This document shows positions 1 to 6,197 of a DNA stretch of 19,183 bases, piece after piece; the stretch's first letter is position 1, and every line of letters starts with the position of its first letter. Below the pieces are notes generated by a model that saw only the letters and a program-made list of their open reading frames with translations, was not told where the DNA came from and made no database searches. Source of the stretch: Bacteroidales bacterium (GTDB lineage: Bacteria; Bacteroidota; Bacteroidia; Bacteroidales; UBA10428); assembly GCA_016926235.1 (NCBI GenBank), contig JAFGOZ010000013.1:1-19183 (forward strand), given 5' to 3'. Made by a program: the position numbers and the translations under genes.

Positions 1-41
1 GCGGCAAGCTTGGGTGGGCCGCTGGTGATGCAGGTCGTTAG
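1..41 (+). other. possible 3' end of an upstream gene, cut by the window edge
   Basis: The first 41 bases are clearly GC-richer than what follows. The frame starting at base 3 is open and reads GKLGWAAGDAGR before TAG at 39-41. The frame starting at base 1 is also open, up to a TGA at 67-69 that overlaps the next start codon. Either could be the end of an upstream gene and I cannot choose between them. Too little is left to name a product. Confidence 0.25.
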
Positions 42-65
42 ACATAAAAAAGAGGATAATAAATC

Positions 66-899
66 ATGAAGAAATTAATAGTAATTATTATTTTGTTTGT
101 AAGTATTCTTTGTGCTGATGAAATAGTAGATGTTTGGGGCAGAATGGCCACTGGAAAATATTTAGGTGTAGAAAACAGTAAAATATTATTTAAAATTACT
201 GGGGTTGCCGAGCCTAATAAATTTAATCCTAAGACTATTGCGTCATTAACAATAGGCAGTACCGGCCAAAAATATGATAACCATCAGATTCTAGAACTTG
301 CTGGAATTACAAAGGAGCAGAATTCCCCAAGAGTTACAGACAAACCAGACACCAAAACTATTAATTTAGTATCCAGTGCAAATATTCATAATCCTTGTAA
401 AGATGAATTGTTTTTAAAAATAAAGCAAAAAGAATTAGATGAAATGTCAGAACGGGAATATCAATATTTTCTTCAAAAAGACAAGGAATGTTCTGAATTT
501 GCGAAGAAAAACAGTTTTCAACTACCGCAAAATGAAGAGAATAATACTCTAAGTATTATGCCAGAATCTATTAATCAAAATGAAAATAATGATACTGATT
601 ATTATATCAAAGGTTCAACTACTGCGGAATCTGAATTTAATTCAAATGCTGCACTTGGAGGTCTTCTTTGTGGTTTTGGTGGTGGAATAATCGGCTGGGG
701 TATTGGCGCTGCAGTTATTCAGAGTATGGACGTCGATGTACCTTATCATAGCATAAAAGGCCTAGATATAGAGCAACAATATCAGTTTAAAAGTGGGTTT
801 AAAGAAAAAGTCAAAAAAATCCGAAAAGCAGATTTTAACACTGGTGCAGCAATCGGTACAATAGGAATTGTGTTGATACTATTAGTGTCTGGAAGTTAA
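66..899 (+). CDS. exported/membrane protein with glycine-rich segment, unknown function
   Basis: This is a 277-residue protein that I cannot name. It starts with a signal peptide (MKKL followed by a hydrophobic run) with a plausible signal peptidase I site after Ala17. Residues about 20-75 look like a small beta-rich domain (GKYLG, KILFKI, IASLTIG). A charged, Asn/Glu-rich linker follows, with two cysteines near 112 and 143. Residues about 195-218 form a glycine-rich hydrophobic segment (GGLLCGFGGGIIGWGIGAA) that is probably membrane-inserted. A DVDVPY motif comes next, and a second hydrophobic stretch ends the protein (259-277). The start at 66 is backed by an AGAGGA ribosome site at about 51-56. 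The layout, a beta domain followed by two hydrophobic hairpin-like segments, recalls hypothetical envelope proteins of FCB-group candidate phyla, from memory only. It is more AT-rich than the next gene. Confidence 0.8.
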   Translation: MKKLIVIIILFVSILCADEIVDVWGRMATGKYLGVENSKILFKITGVAEPNKFNPKTIASLTIGSTGQKYDNHQILELAGITKEQNSPRVTDKPDTKTINLVSSANIHNPCKDELFLKIKQKELDEMSEREYQYFLQKDKECSEFAKKNSFQLPQNEENNTLSIMPESINQNENNDTDYYIKGSTTAESEFNSNAALGGLLCGFGGGIIGWGIGAAVIQSMDVDVPYHSIKGLDIEQQYQFKSGFKEKVKKIRKADFNTGAAIGTIGIVLILLVSGS

Positions 900-925
900 T
901 TGATATTTTAATAATAAATTGATGG

Positions 926-966
926 ATACAACGTTTCGTTGTGATCAATCCAGGGTTCAAGAAGCC
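926..966. other. two small hairpins between genes
   Basis: ACAACG (928-933), a TTT loop and CGTTGT (937-942) form a perfect 6-bp stem. GGGTT/AGCCC with one G-T pair follows about ten bases later. No T-run follows either stem, so a classic intrinsic terminator is not shown. They may be terminator-like or part of the leader of the 1070 gene. Confidence 0.25.
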
Positions 967-1069
967 CGTACTATTTGCTCAAATAAATGAAAATGAAAAA
1001 TATCTATGGAGTAACATAGACATCGTTAGCGTATTAAAGAATAATAAACATAACCGATTGAGGTAAATA

Positions 1070-2620
1070 ATGCGGAAACATTTTTTAATGACCACTTTAG
1101 TGACAGTCTTTATCCTGATATGCTTTTTATCCTGTAAAAAAAATCAAACGAGTTCAAAAATTGGACCCTTGTATCTCATTGAAGTTATGCCAACTGCCCT
1201 GAATGTAGAGATTGATTCGACCTATCATTTTTCAGCCATTGGCAGAGACGTAAAGATGAATGTCATAGAAGGTATTTCCTTTACATGGACGTCTCGTTAT
1301 CCGGCTGTCGGGATTGTCAATCAGAATGGTCTATTCACGGCACTATCTTCTGGGACGACGTTTCTGACTGCAAAATCAGGAAAAGTTGTGAGTGTTCAAT
1401 TGACAGTGAGTGTCTATGATCCGGTATTTTCCATCGAAATCCAGCAGGATTCACTGACTGTCTGGATTGATTCAACAACCGCGCAATTTACGGCGATGGG
1501 TAAGGATATGAATGGCAACGATGTTACCGGCCTGTCTTTCACCTGGGAGACTGGTAATACAAATATTGCCACCATTGATAATCAGGGCGTGATTACCGGT
1601 GTGTCGATAGGCAATACTACGGTTACGGCCGGTCTGAGGGATAATGAGAGTTTGCCGGTAATGATAAATGTCAGACCGGTCATCCCGCGGTTAAGCACAG
1701 CGGATGTGGTAAATATATCATTCTTTATCGCGCAATGCGGGGGTAAAATTATATCAGATGGGGGATCAGATATTACTTCTCGTGGGGTATGTTGGAGTAC
1801 TTCCCAAAATCCCACAATTTCAAATGCTACAACTTACGATGGTACTGGTACCGGTAATTTTACGAGCCTTCTTTTTGGACTGGCTCAAGAAACCACCTAT
1901 TACATAAGGGCATATGCTACGAATAGCACCGGCACTGGTTACGGTGATTCAAAATCATTTACGACTGAAACTTATATTCCGGAGTATGGAACCATGGAAG
2001 ATATCGATGGCAATGTCTATGCAACAGTCAAAATCGGAAATCAGTGGTGGATGGCAGAGAACCTGAAGGTAACGCACTATCTCAACGGTGATGTCATCCC
2101 ACATGTGACCGACGGGACCGAATGGTATAATCTAACGACAGGTGCTTACTGCGAATATGACAACAGTTCAGACAATGCTGCCACCTATGGTCGGCTGTAT
2201 AACTGGTATGCAGTAGATGACAGCCGGAAACTTGCACCGCAGGGCTGGCATGTGCCAACGGACGCGGAGTGGAAAGAGTTGGAAATGGCTCTTGGGATGA
2301 GTCAATCACAGGCAGACGTTGAGGGTTATAGAGGCAGCAATGAAGGCAGCAAACTGGCGGGCAGGGCAGACTTGTGGACCGATGGAAATTTGGAAAACAA
2401 CGCAGAATTCGGAACTTCCGGCTTTGCTGCGTTGCCTGGGGGTTACCGCAACTACGTCGGTTACTTCTACATTAAGGGTAACGACGCCAACTTCTGGTCT
2501 TCTACTGGTTACGGTAGTAATTTCGCATGGTGCCGGGAGTTGGGCATCAATAGTTCAGTAGTCTACCGTCTCTACACCAATAAGCAAACCGGGTTTTCGG
2601 TGCGTTGTGTGAGGGATTAG
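1070..2620 (+). CDS. FISUMP-domain lipoprotein with BIG2/fibronectin repeats; likely DGR target protein
   Basis: This is a 516-residue predicted surface lipoprotein. The signal peptide ends at a lipobox-like FLSC, with the lipidated residue Cys22. Two BIG2-like Ig domains follow (about 36-115 and 120-201); each has a FTW core and a 'NG-FTA-S-G-TTFLTA' type strand pair. Next is a fibronectin-like domain (about 205-298) with the Bacteroidetes signature DGTGTGNFTS and TTYYIRAYATN. Residues about 309-516 are a FISUMP (Fibrobacter succinogenes major paralogous) domain: VKIGNQWWMAENLK, GRLYNWYAV, GWHVPTDAEWKELE, NFWSST and GFSVRCVRD. This family has the C-type-lectin/FGE fold and is thought to sit on the cell surface. 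The start at 1070 has GAGG upstream (1059-1062). The C-terminal ~50 codons have the mutation pattern of a DGR variable region (see its own entry). The gene is much GC-richer than its neighbours, which suggests acquisition from elsewhere. Ligand unknown. Confidence 0.9.
   Translation: MRKHFLMTTLVTVFILICFLSCKKNQTSSKIGPLYLIEVMPTALNVEIDSTYHFSAIGRDVKMNVIEGISFTWTSRYPAVGIVNQNGLFTALSSGTTFLTAKSGKVVSVQLTVSVYDPVFSIEIQQDSLTVWIDSTTAQFTAMGKDMNGNDVTGLSFTWETGNTNIATIDNQGVITGVSIGNTTVTAGLRDNESLPVMINVRPVIPRLSTADVVNISFFIAQCGGKIISDGGSDITSRGVCWSTSQNPTISNATTYDGTGTGNFTSLLFGLAQETTYYIRAYATNSTGTGYGDSKSFTTETYIPEYGTMEDIDGNVYATVKIGNQWWMAENLKVTHYLNGDVIPHVTDGTEWYNLTTGAYCEYDNSSDNAATYGRLYNWYAVDDSRKLAPQGWHVPTDAEWKELEMALGMSQSQADVEGYRGSNEGSKLAGRADLWTDGNLENNAEFGTSGFAALPGGYRNYVGYFYIKGNDANFWSSTGYGSNFAWCRELGINSSVVYRLYTNKQTGFSVRCVRD
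2441..2617 (+). other. putative DGR variable region (VR) at the FISUMP C-terminus
   Basis: In codons 461-508, 36 of 48 codons end in C or T. Many are TAC, GTC, TTC, CTC, ACC or GAC at places where, from memory, FISUMP sequences often carry Asn. The clearest run is GTC TAC CGT CTC TAC ACC AAT AAG (residues 498-505), which fits an AAC AAC CGT AAC AAC AAC AAT AAG template changed only at adenines. The segment ends in an almost adenine-free stretch (about 2590-2611) that then encodes GFSVRCV, as expected of the fixed anchor (IMH) of a VR. This is adenine-specific diversification by inference; the template repeat itself is not in the window. Confidence 0.6.
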
Positions 2621-2623
2621 ATT

Positions 2624-2722
2624 ATCCCGATACGCTTTCGCTATCGGGATGCCCTGCGGGCATTTGCCTGCCCGGCGAAGTGAAACGGAGACGTGGATTA
2701 TTGATCCCGACAAGTCGGGATC
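2624..2722. repeat. cluster of GC-rich hairpins just after the FISUMP gene
   Basis: There are three perfect hairpins and one imperfect one. ATCCCGATA (2624-2632) pairs with TATCGGGAT (2642-2650). ATGCCC (2649-2654) pairs with GGGCAT (2658-2663). TTTGCC (2663-2668) pairs with GGCGAA (2674-2679) with one T-G pair. GATCCCGAC (2703-2711) pairs with GTCGGGATC (2714-2722) around a 2-base loop. The first starts three bases after the stop codon. DGR target genes are known to need a hairpin just downstream of the VR for target recognition, so one of these may serve that role. A transcription terminator or a dispersed palindromic repeat is the alternative; both ends share the CCCGA core. Confidence 0.6.
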
Positions 2723-2739
2723 GAAAATGGATAACGATT

Positions 2740-2787
2740 ATGGCTAATTACGACGAGTTGCCAGTGTATAAGGCAAAATATGAGTAA
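2740..2787 (+). pseudogene. avd: truncated start of an Avd-like (four-helix bundle) DGR accessory gene
   Basis: Fifteen codons, MANYDELPVYKAKYE, followed by TAA. From memory, the N-terminus of DGR accessory variability (Avd)/four-helix-bundle proteins reads like 'M-NY-ELPVYKA-Y' before a long helix, and such genes normally sit between the VR gene and the reverse transcriptase. Here the reading frame stops where the first helix should begin, and 60 bases later the DNA is a transposase remnant. I read it as a gene cut off by rearrangement. The match is short, so chance cannot be excluded, but its position directly after a VR-like gene makes it more than coincidental. Confidence 0.45.
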
Positions 2788-2838
2788 AGGTAAGAAACGC
2801 TAACCTATATTTATCCTTCAAAAGCCAGCAAAAAATAG

Positions 2839-3000
2839 TCTCCCTTTGTCAATGTATGGGATGAGATCTGTGCCTGTCTTGAGGAACATCCGAAGAGAAC
2901 ATCCAGGTCAATATTTGATGAATTGCAAAATCTGTATTCAGATCAATTTAAAGACAGTCAACTTCGGACACTGCAAAGGCGAGTAAAAGAATGGCGCTAA
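2839..3000 (+). pseudogene. C-terminal remnant of an IstA-like (IS21-type) transposase
   Basis: The open frame begins after TAG at 2836-2838 and reads SPFVNVWDEI, then LEEHPKRTSRSIFDEL, then LRTLQRRVKEWR and TAA at 2998-3000. The segment VWDE...LRTLQRRVKEWR matches, from memory, the N-terminal/linker region before the catalytic DDE domain of IS21/IstA-like integrases. No DDE catalytic core, terminal inverted repeats or helper ATPase (IstB) is seen on either side. It is therefore a fragment, not an active element. It probably marks the rearrangement that removed the rest of the DGR cassette. Confidence 0.55.
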
Positions 3001-3107
3001 AAGCACTGATAACTTTTAATAATGATTGGATTAAGGATGAAATAATGGTTAATGCTGATTTTACTACAGAACTTCAAGATAAGATTATTCATGAGGCAGT
3101 TTTTTAA
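2991..3107 (+). CDS. short open frame overlapping the transposase remnant, doubtful
   Basis: A 38-codon frame from ATG 2991 to TAA 3105-3107 begins MALKALITFNNDWIKDEIMV and ends DKIIHEAVF. It overlaps the transposase remnant in another frame and may be its frameshifted continuation. There is no clear ribosome site, and the product is not recognisable. Its last codons lie in a 14-base direct repeat shared with 3120-3133. More likely debris than a working gene. Confidence 0.2.
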   Translation: MALKALITFNNDWIKDEIMVNADFTTELQDKIIHEAVF

Positions 3108-3133
3108 TTAAAGTACGATTTATTCATGAGGCA
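3085..3133 (+). repeat. 14-base direct repeat
   Basis: TTATTCATGAGGCA occurs at 3085-3098 and again at 3120-3133, 35 bases apart. The second copy reads on in frame as FIHEAIRQGIINFVNQKP and then a stop, as if it were the continuation of the first copy's KIIHEA. This looks like a small local duplication inside a decaying gene. Confidence 0.7.
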
Positions 3134-3438
3134 ATACGTCAAGGAATTATAAATTTCGTCAATCAAAAACCTTGAATTCAAGAATCAATTATGTTATAAT
3201 TATAGTGGGCAATGTTCTTGGCTCTCCGCCAGACCTGCTCTTTGAAAGAATGCTGAAAATTCTCTCTCGAGAGGGTGTATGGGAGAGAAGCGATAAAAAT
3301 TTTCTGGAACAGTGCAAATCTGGAATATTGTAAGTTATTAAAGTTGATATTAATTATTTGCCAGATTCAAATATACACGAAAAATTTTTAATCGGAAAAT
3401 GGAGGGGTATTATGGAAAACGTACGATTTAATGATAGG
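3108..3438. other. gene-poor stretch with a possible gene fragment
   Basis: No convincing gene lies here. The best candidate is an open frame from GTG 3205 to TAA 3331-3333 (42 codons, beginning VGNVLGSPPDLLFERMLKIL). It has coding-like composition and is GC-richer than its surroundings, but I do not recognise it. A 10-base palindrome CTCTCGAGAG lies inside it (3264-3273). Taken with the transposase piece upstream, this reads as decayed or rearranged DNA. Confidence 0.35.
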
Positions 3439-3514
3439 ATAATTAACATTTTTTATATACTTTGTTAATTATTATTTGTTTTAAGAATTTGAAACGCATT
3501 TATGTGCTTCAAAT
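3439..3514. promoter_or_regulatory. two AT-rich hairpins upstream of the 3550 gene
   Basis: ATAATTAACA (3439-3448) pairs perfectly with TGTTAATTAT (3463-3472), with a 14-base loop. The second hairpin pairs ATTTGAA (3487-3493) with TTCAAAT (3508-3514), enclosing an inner CGCAT/ATGTG stem with one G-T pair. They lie 36-111 bases before the start at 3550. They could be terminators of earlier transcription, protein-binding palindromes or leader structures. No riboswitch class is recognisable. Confidence 0.4.
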
Positions 3515-3549
3515 GAGTTAACAATAATAAACTAATAAAAGGCCTTTAT

Positions 3550-3909
3550 ATGAATTCCAAATTCTGGTCTTTCAATTTGACTGTTTCATTATTCGGACTT
3601 CAACAATGTGCTTCTTTATCTAATTTATTTATTAAAGATGATTCCCAATACAATCAACATGTAATTACTCTAACTTCTATTTATTCTTATAACAAATATT
3701 ATGTTGGAACAGATGAGGCACTTGTTACAGATATAGAATCAGGTACTACTTCTTTAGCAAATCTTCATAAGAAAGTTAAGGAAGATCTTGCCAAGACGAT
3801 ATTTGTATATGTTGCAAACGAATCACATCAAGAAATTGCAGGACATTACAATAAAGGACAGTTCTTTATTGAATACGAGACACGGATAAAACAAATCAAA
3901 AACAGATAA
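3550..3909 (+). CDS. truncated duplicate of the next gene's N-terminal LPP20-like domain
   Basis: This 119-residue protein is a shortened paralogue of the protein at 4048. Residues about 45-119 align with that protein's N-terminal domain: YSYNKYYVGTDEA against YSYENYYIGLAEA, KVKEDLAKTIFVYV against KAREELAKAIYVHV, and IEYETRIKQ against IEETKFSTKQ. The family resembles the LPP20-like lipoprotein domain (small alpha/beta domain of envelope proteins). The N-terminus has a hydrophobic stretch with Cys20 but a poor lipobox (LQQC), so export is uncertain. The frame stops where the paralogue continues for another 590 residues. It is therefore either a broken duplicate or a reduced stand-alone domain. 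An AAAAGG motif lies upstream of the start. Confidence 0.6.
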   Translation: MNSKFWSFNLTVSLFGLQQCASLSNLFIKDDSQYNQHVITLTSIYSYNKYYVGTDEALVTDIESGTTSLANLHKKVKEDLAKTIFVYVANESHQEIAGHYNKGQFFIEYETRIKQIKNR

Positions 3910-4047
3910 TTTATTTTTCAAAGAAATTACTTGATAATGGAAGGATTGAATATCATTAAAAATCTAAATCAATTTTAACAATATGCTTATTTAATTGAAT
4001 TAGGAGTGGTAGAAATACAGATAAATTCTTAATATCATGGAGAATAA

Positions 4048-6192
4048 ATGACTAAGATGAAATTATTTTGTACTTTTCTCTATGTTTATCTTCTTGTTGT
4101 ATTAGGGATAGGATGCAGCATCATCCCAAAACCTAATGTACAAAAGGTTGAGAGTAGTTCGAGTGATATTGATATCTCAAGATATTCTTATGAAAATTAC
4201 TATATTGGTTTAGCAGAAGCTCCAAATACCAAAATTGATAATGGAGATATTACTACTGGAGACCTTAGAGAAAAAGCACGTGAAGAGTTAGCAAAAGCAA
4301 TATATGTCCATGTTGAAAGTGAGCTGCACACAACAATAAATGAAAGCAATTTTGATGGAGATTATTCAATTATTGAAGAAACAAAGTTCAGTACGAAACA
4401 AACAGCAGTTGTAGATTTACCGGGGCAATTTTTAGAATGGTCACAATCAAAAACAAGTACGAAAACGACTATAATTTGTGCTATAAGAAAAGAGCATTTT
4501 AACAATTTAATTACAGCAGAATTTGATCCAAATATATTAAGTGAACCAGATGTGAGCATAAGATTTCGACAGTTGGGAGGCATATTACGACGTTTGAATA
4601 AATATCCTCTTGCAACATTCAATAATGAACAAAAATCTATATATTTCGATTATTTAAAAGAATATTTCACGATAGCAAAAGGTATTCGTGTAGATATTGG
4701 ACTCTGGGAAGATATACCCTGGAGTAGACCCGATGAAAAACGATACTTACCTGTACGTGTGTTTTACAATAATGAGTCCCTTGTTGGTATTGAATTAAAA
4801 ATAATAGAATTCGGTGAAAGTATTTTTACTACAGAGGATTATATCAAAATTGATTTAAAAAATTATATAATTAATGACAGACTTCAATTTACATTAGTAC
4901 CAGTTTTCCAATTTATTGAATTCGACAATGTGCAACCATTATGTAAAATTGATGAAGATAATGTTATTGCATTTAGATTAAAAATCGGTATAAATAACAT
5001 AGCATTTTCTGCTGAGTCAATTCCAAGTAGCCAGAGAGTCCATCTATATAATATTCCTTTTGATGTGATCCAAAAACGGATAAATGGGATTATGGTAATA
5101 GATAAACAAAATGATGACGCTGATTTTGATTATGAATTTATTTGCGATATTGCAGAATTTTTCGATAATAGCCTTCAAAGAAAATCTGTTTCGATTTCAA
5201 TGAAATTGAGAGATGTTGACGGGAATAATTTTTATAGTTTGACTAAAGATGATATTCTAGCAGATAATAAGAAAATTGCAGATGCAATAAGGCAGTCTAT
5301 AGAAGAATGGACAAACTATTACAATTTATATACCGTTAATGGCATTATTGATGAACCAAATAAGGTTGATATATCCATAAGACAATTTGGACGAGAAAAG
5401 AAATTTGGACAGTTTACAAAAAACTTCAGCTGTTATGGAGTGTATCGGGGAGCAGTTCCAACTTTAATTATTAGTAAGAAAGGATTCCGAACAACAGAAA
5501 TTACCCTGCCTCGATACACAAGTGATAACCAGGATTTTGTTCTCCATGAAAGAATTAAATTGGATGCAGCAAGGGGATATTTCAACGTAATGGCCATAAA
5601 AAATGATGGGCAGCCTATTACGGCAGACTTTACTGTTGAAAAACGTTTAATTCCCTATATACCAGCATTTCAAACAAATGTTTTAAATCAACGAAACATA
5701 ACTACAATTACAAAAAATGTAACACCGGGAATCTACACAATTAAAGCTTCAAAAAAAGGATGGAATACAAATAAAAAAACCTTTTTTGTTTCTGATAGCG
5801 ATGCATTGATGACAATTAAACTTGATCTTTCTCGCAAACCAGTATGGAAGGGTATGTATAAGACGGCCTTGGTACCTGGATGGGGACAAAAATATTTAGG
5901 CCAATCTACAATTAAATCCATCGCCCATCTTGTGTTGACTTCCGCCATTTATGCGTGGACTACGGTATCATATTATGGCTATACTGACAGTCAAGATAAG
6001 TTTATTCAATCAAGGGATTATTACAATAGTCTGTATTCACCAAGTATTGAGGATTATGAAATTGCATATAACAAAGCAGAGACAGACAGAAAGGCAATGC
6101 TAGATAAAAATGATATGCTAAAAATTTCTTTATCACTAACTGGAATAGTCTATTTATATAATCAAATTGATTTATTTATCTTCAGAAAGTAG
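4048..6192 (+). CDS. LPP20-like / PEGA-like / DUF5683-like envelope lipoprotein
   Basis: A 714-residue predicted lipoprotein. The signal peptide ends in LGIGC, with lipidated Cys23. Residues about 45-155 resemble the LPP20/FlgT-N type domain (YYIGLAEA, then a helix with EKAREELAKAIYVHV). The middle (about 200-430) is mixed alpha/beta and unassigned. Residues about 445-510 resemble a PEGA-type beta domain (ISKKGFRTTEITLP), and a second beta module with another KKGW strand covers about 515-595. The C-terminal ~115 residues (from PVWKGMYKTALVPGWGQKYLG) resemble DUF5683: a glycine/Trp motif, two hydrophobic segments and a long charged helix between them. The protein therefore has a membrane-embedded C-terminus as well as a lipid anchor. 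It opens a run of ten close genes; the next starts 5 bases after its stop. Start supported by GGAG at 4040-4043. Function unknown; family assignments are from motif memory. Confidence 0.8.
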   Translation: MTKMKLFCTFLYVYLLVVLGIGCSIIPKPNVQKVESSSSDIDISRYSYENYYIGLAEAPNTKIDNGDITTGDLREKAREELAKAIYVHVESELHTTINESNFDGDYSIIEETKFSTKQTAVVDLPGQFLEWSQSKTSTKTTIICAIRKEHFNNLITAEFDPNILSEPDVSIRFRQLGGILRRLNKYPLATFNNEQKSIYFDYLKEYFTIAKGIRVDIGLWEDIPWSRPDEKRYLPVRVFYNNESLVGIELKIIEFGESIFTTEDYIKIDLKNYIINDRLQFTLVPVFQFIEFDNVQPLCKIDEDNVIAFRLKIGINNIAFSAESIPSSQRVHLYNIPFDVIQKRINGIMVIDKQNDDADFDYEFICDIAEFFDNSLQRKSVSISMKLRDVDGNNFYSLTKDDILADNKKIADAIRQSIEEWTNYYNLYTVNGIIDEPNKVDISIRQFGREKKFGQFTKNFSCYGVYRGAVPTLIISKKGFRTTEITLPRYTSDNQDFVLHERIKLDAARGYFNVMAIKNDGQPITADFTVEKRLIPYIPAFQTNVLNQRNITTITKNVTPGIYTIKASKKGWNTNKKTFFVSDSDALMTIKLDLSRKPVWKGMYKTALVPGWGQKYLGQSTIKSIAHLVLTSAIYAWTTVSYYGYTDSQDKFIQSRDYYNSLYSPSIEDYEIAYNKAETDRKAMLDKNDMLKISLSLTGIVYLYNQIDLFIFRK

Positions 6193-6197
6193 GCCTT

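Noticed and set aside
926..966. Intrinsic terminator after the first gene
   Set aside because: Both hairpins are short and no T-run follows, so termination is not shown.
1582..1815. Minus-strand open frames (also 2094-2309, 4362-4622, 5733-5948, 13261-13506, 16272-16472, 16658-16861, 18080-18268)
   Set aside because: They lie inside well-supported + strand genes, lack ribosome sites and have no recognisable protein features.
2319..2561. An 80-codon + strand frame inside the FISUMP gene (similar frames at 7798-7986, 9859-10044 and 11488-11721)
   Set aside because: These are shifted frames of strongly supported genes with no independent evidence.
2605..2787. A 60-codon frame crossing the hairpins after the FISUMP gene
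   Set aside because: Its first part runs through palindromes in a second frame of the preceding gene. Only the last 15 codons, with their own ATG, look like a real gene start.
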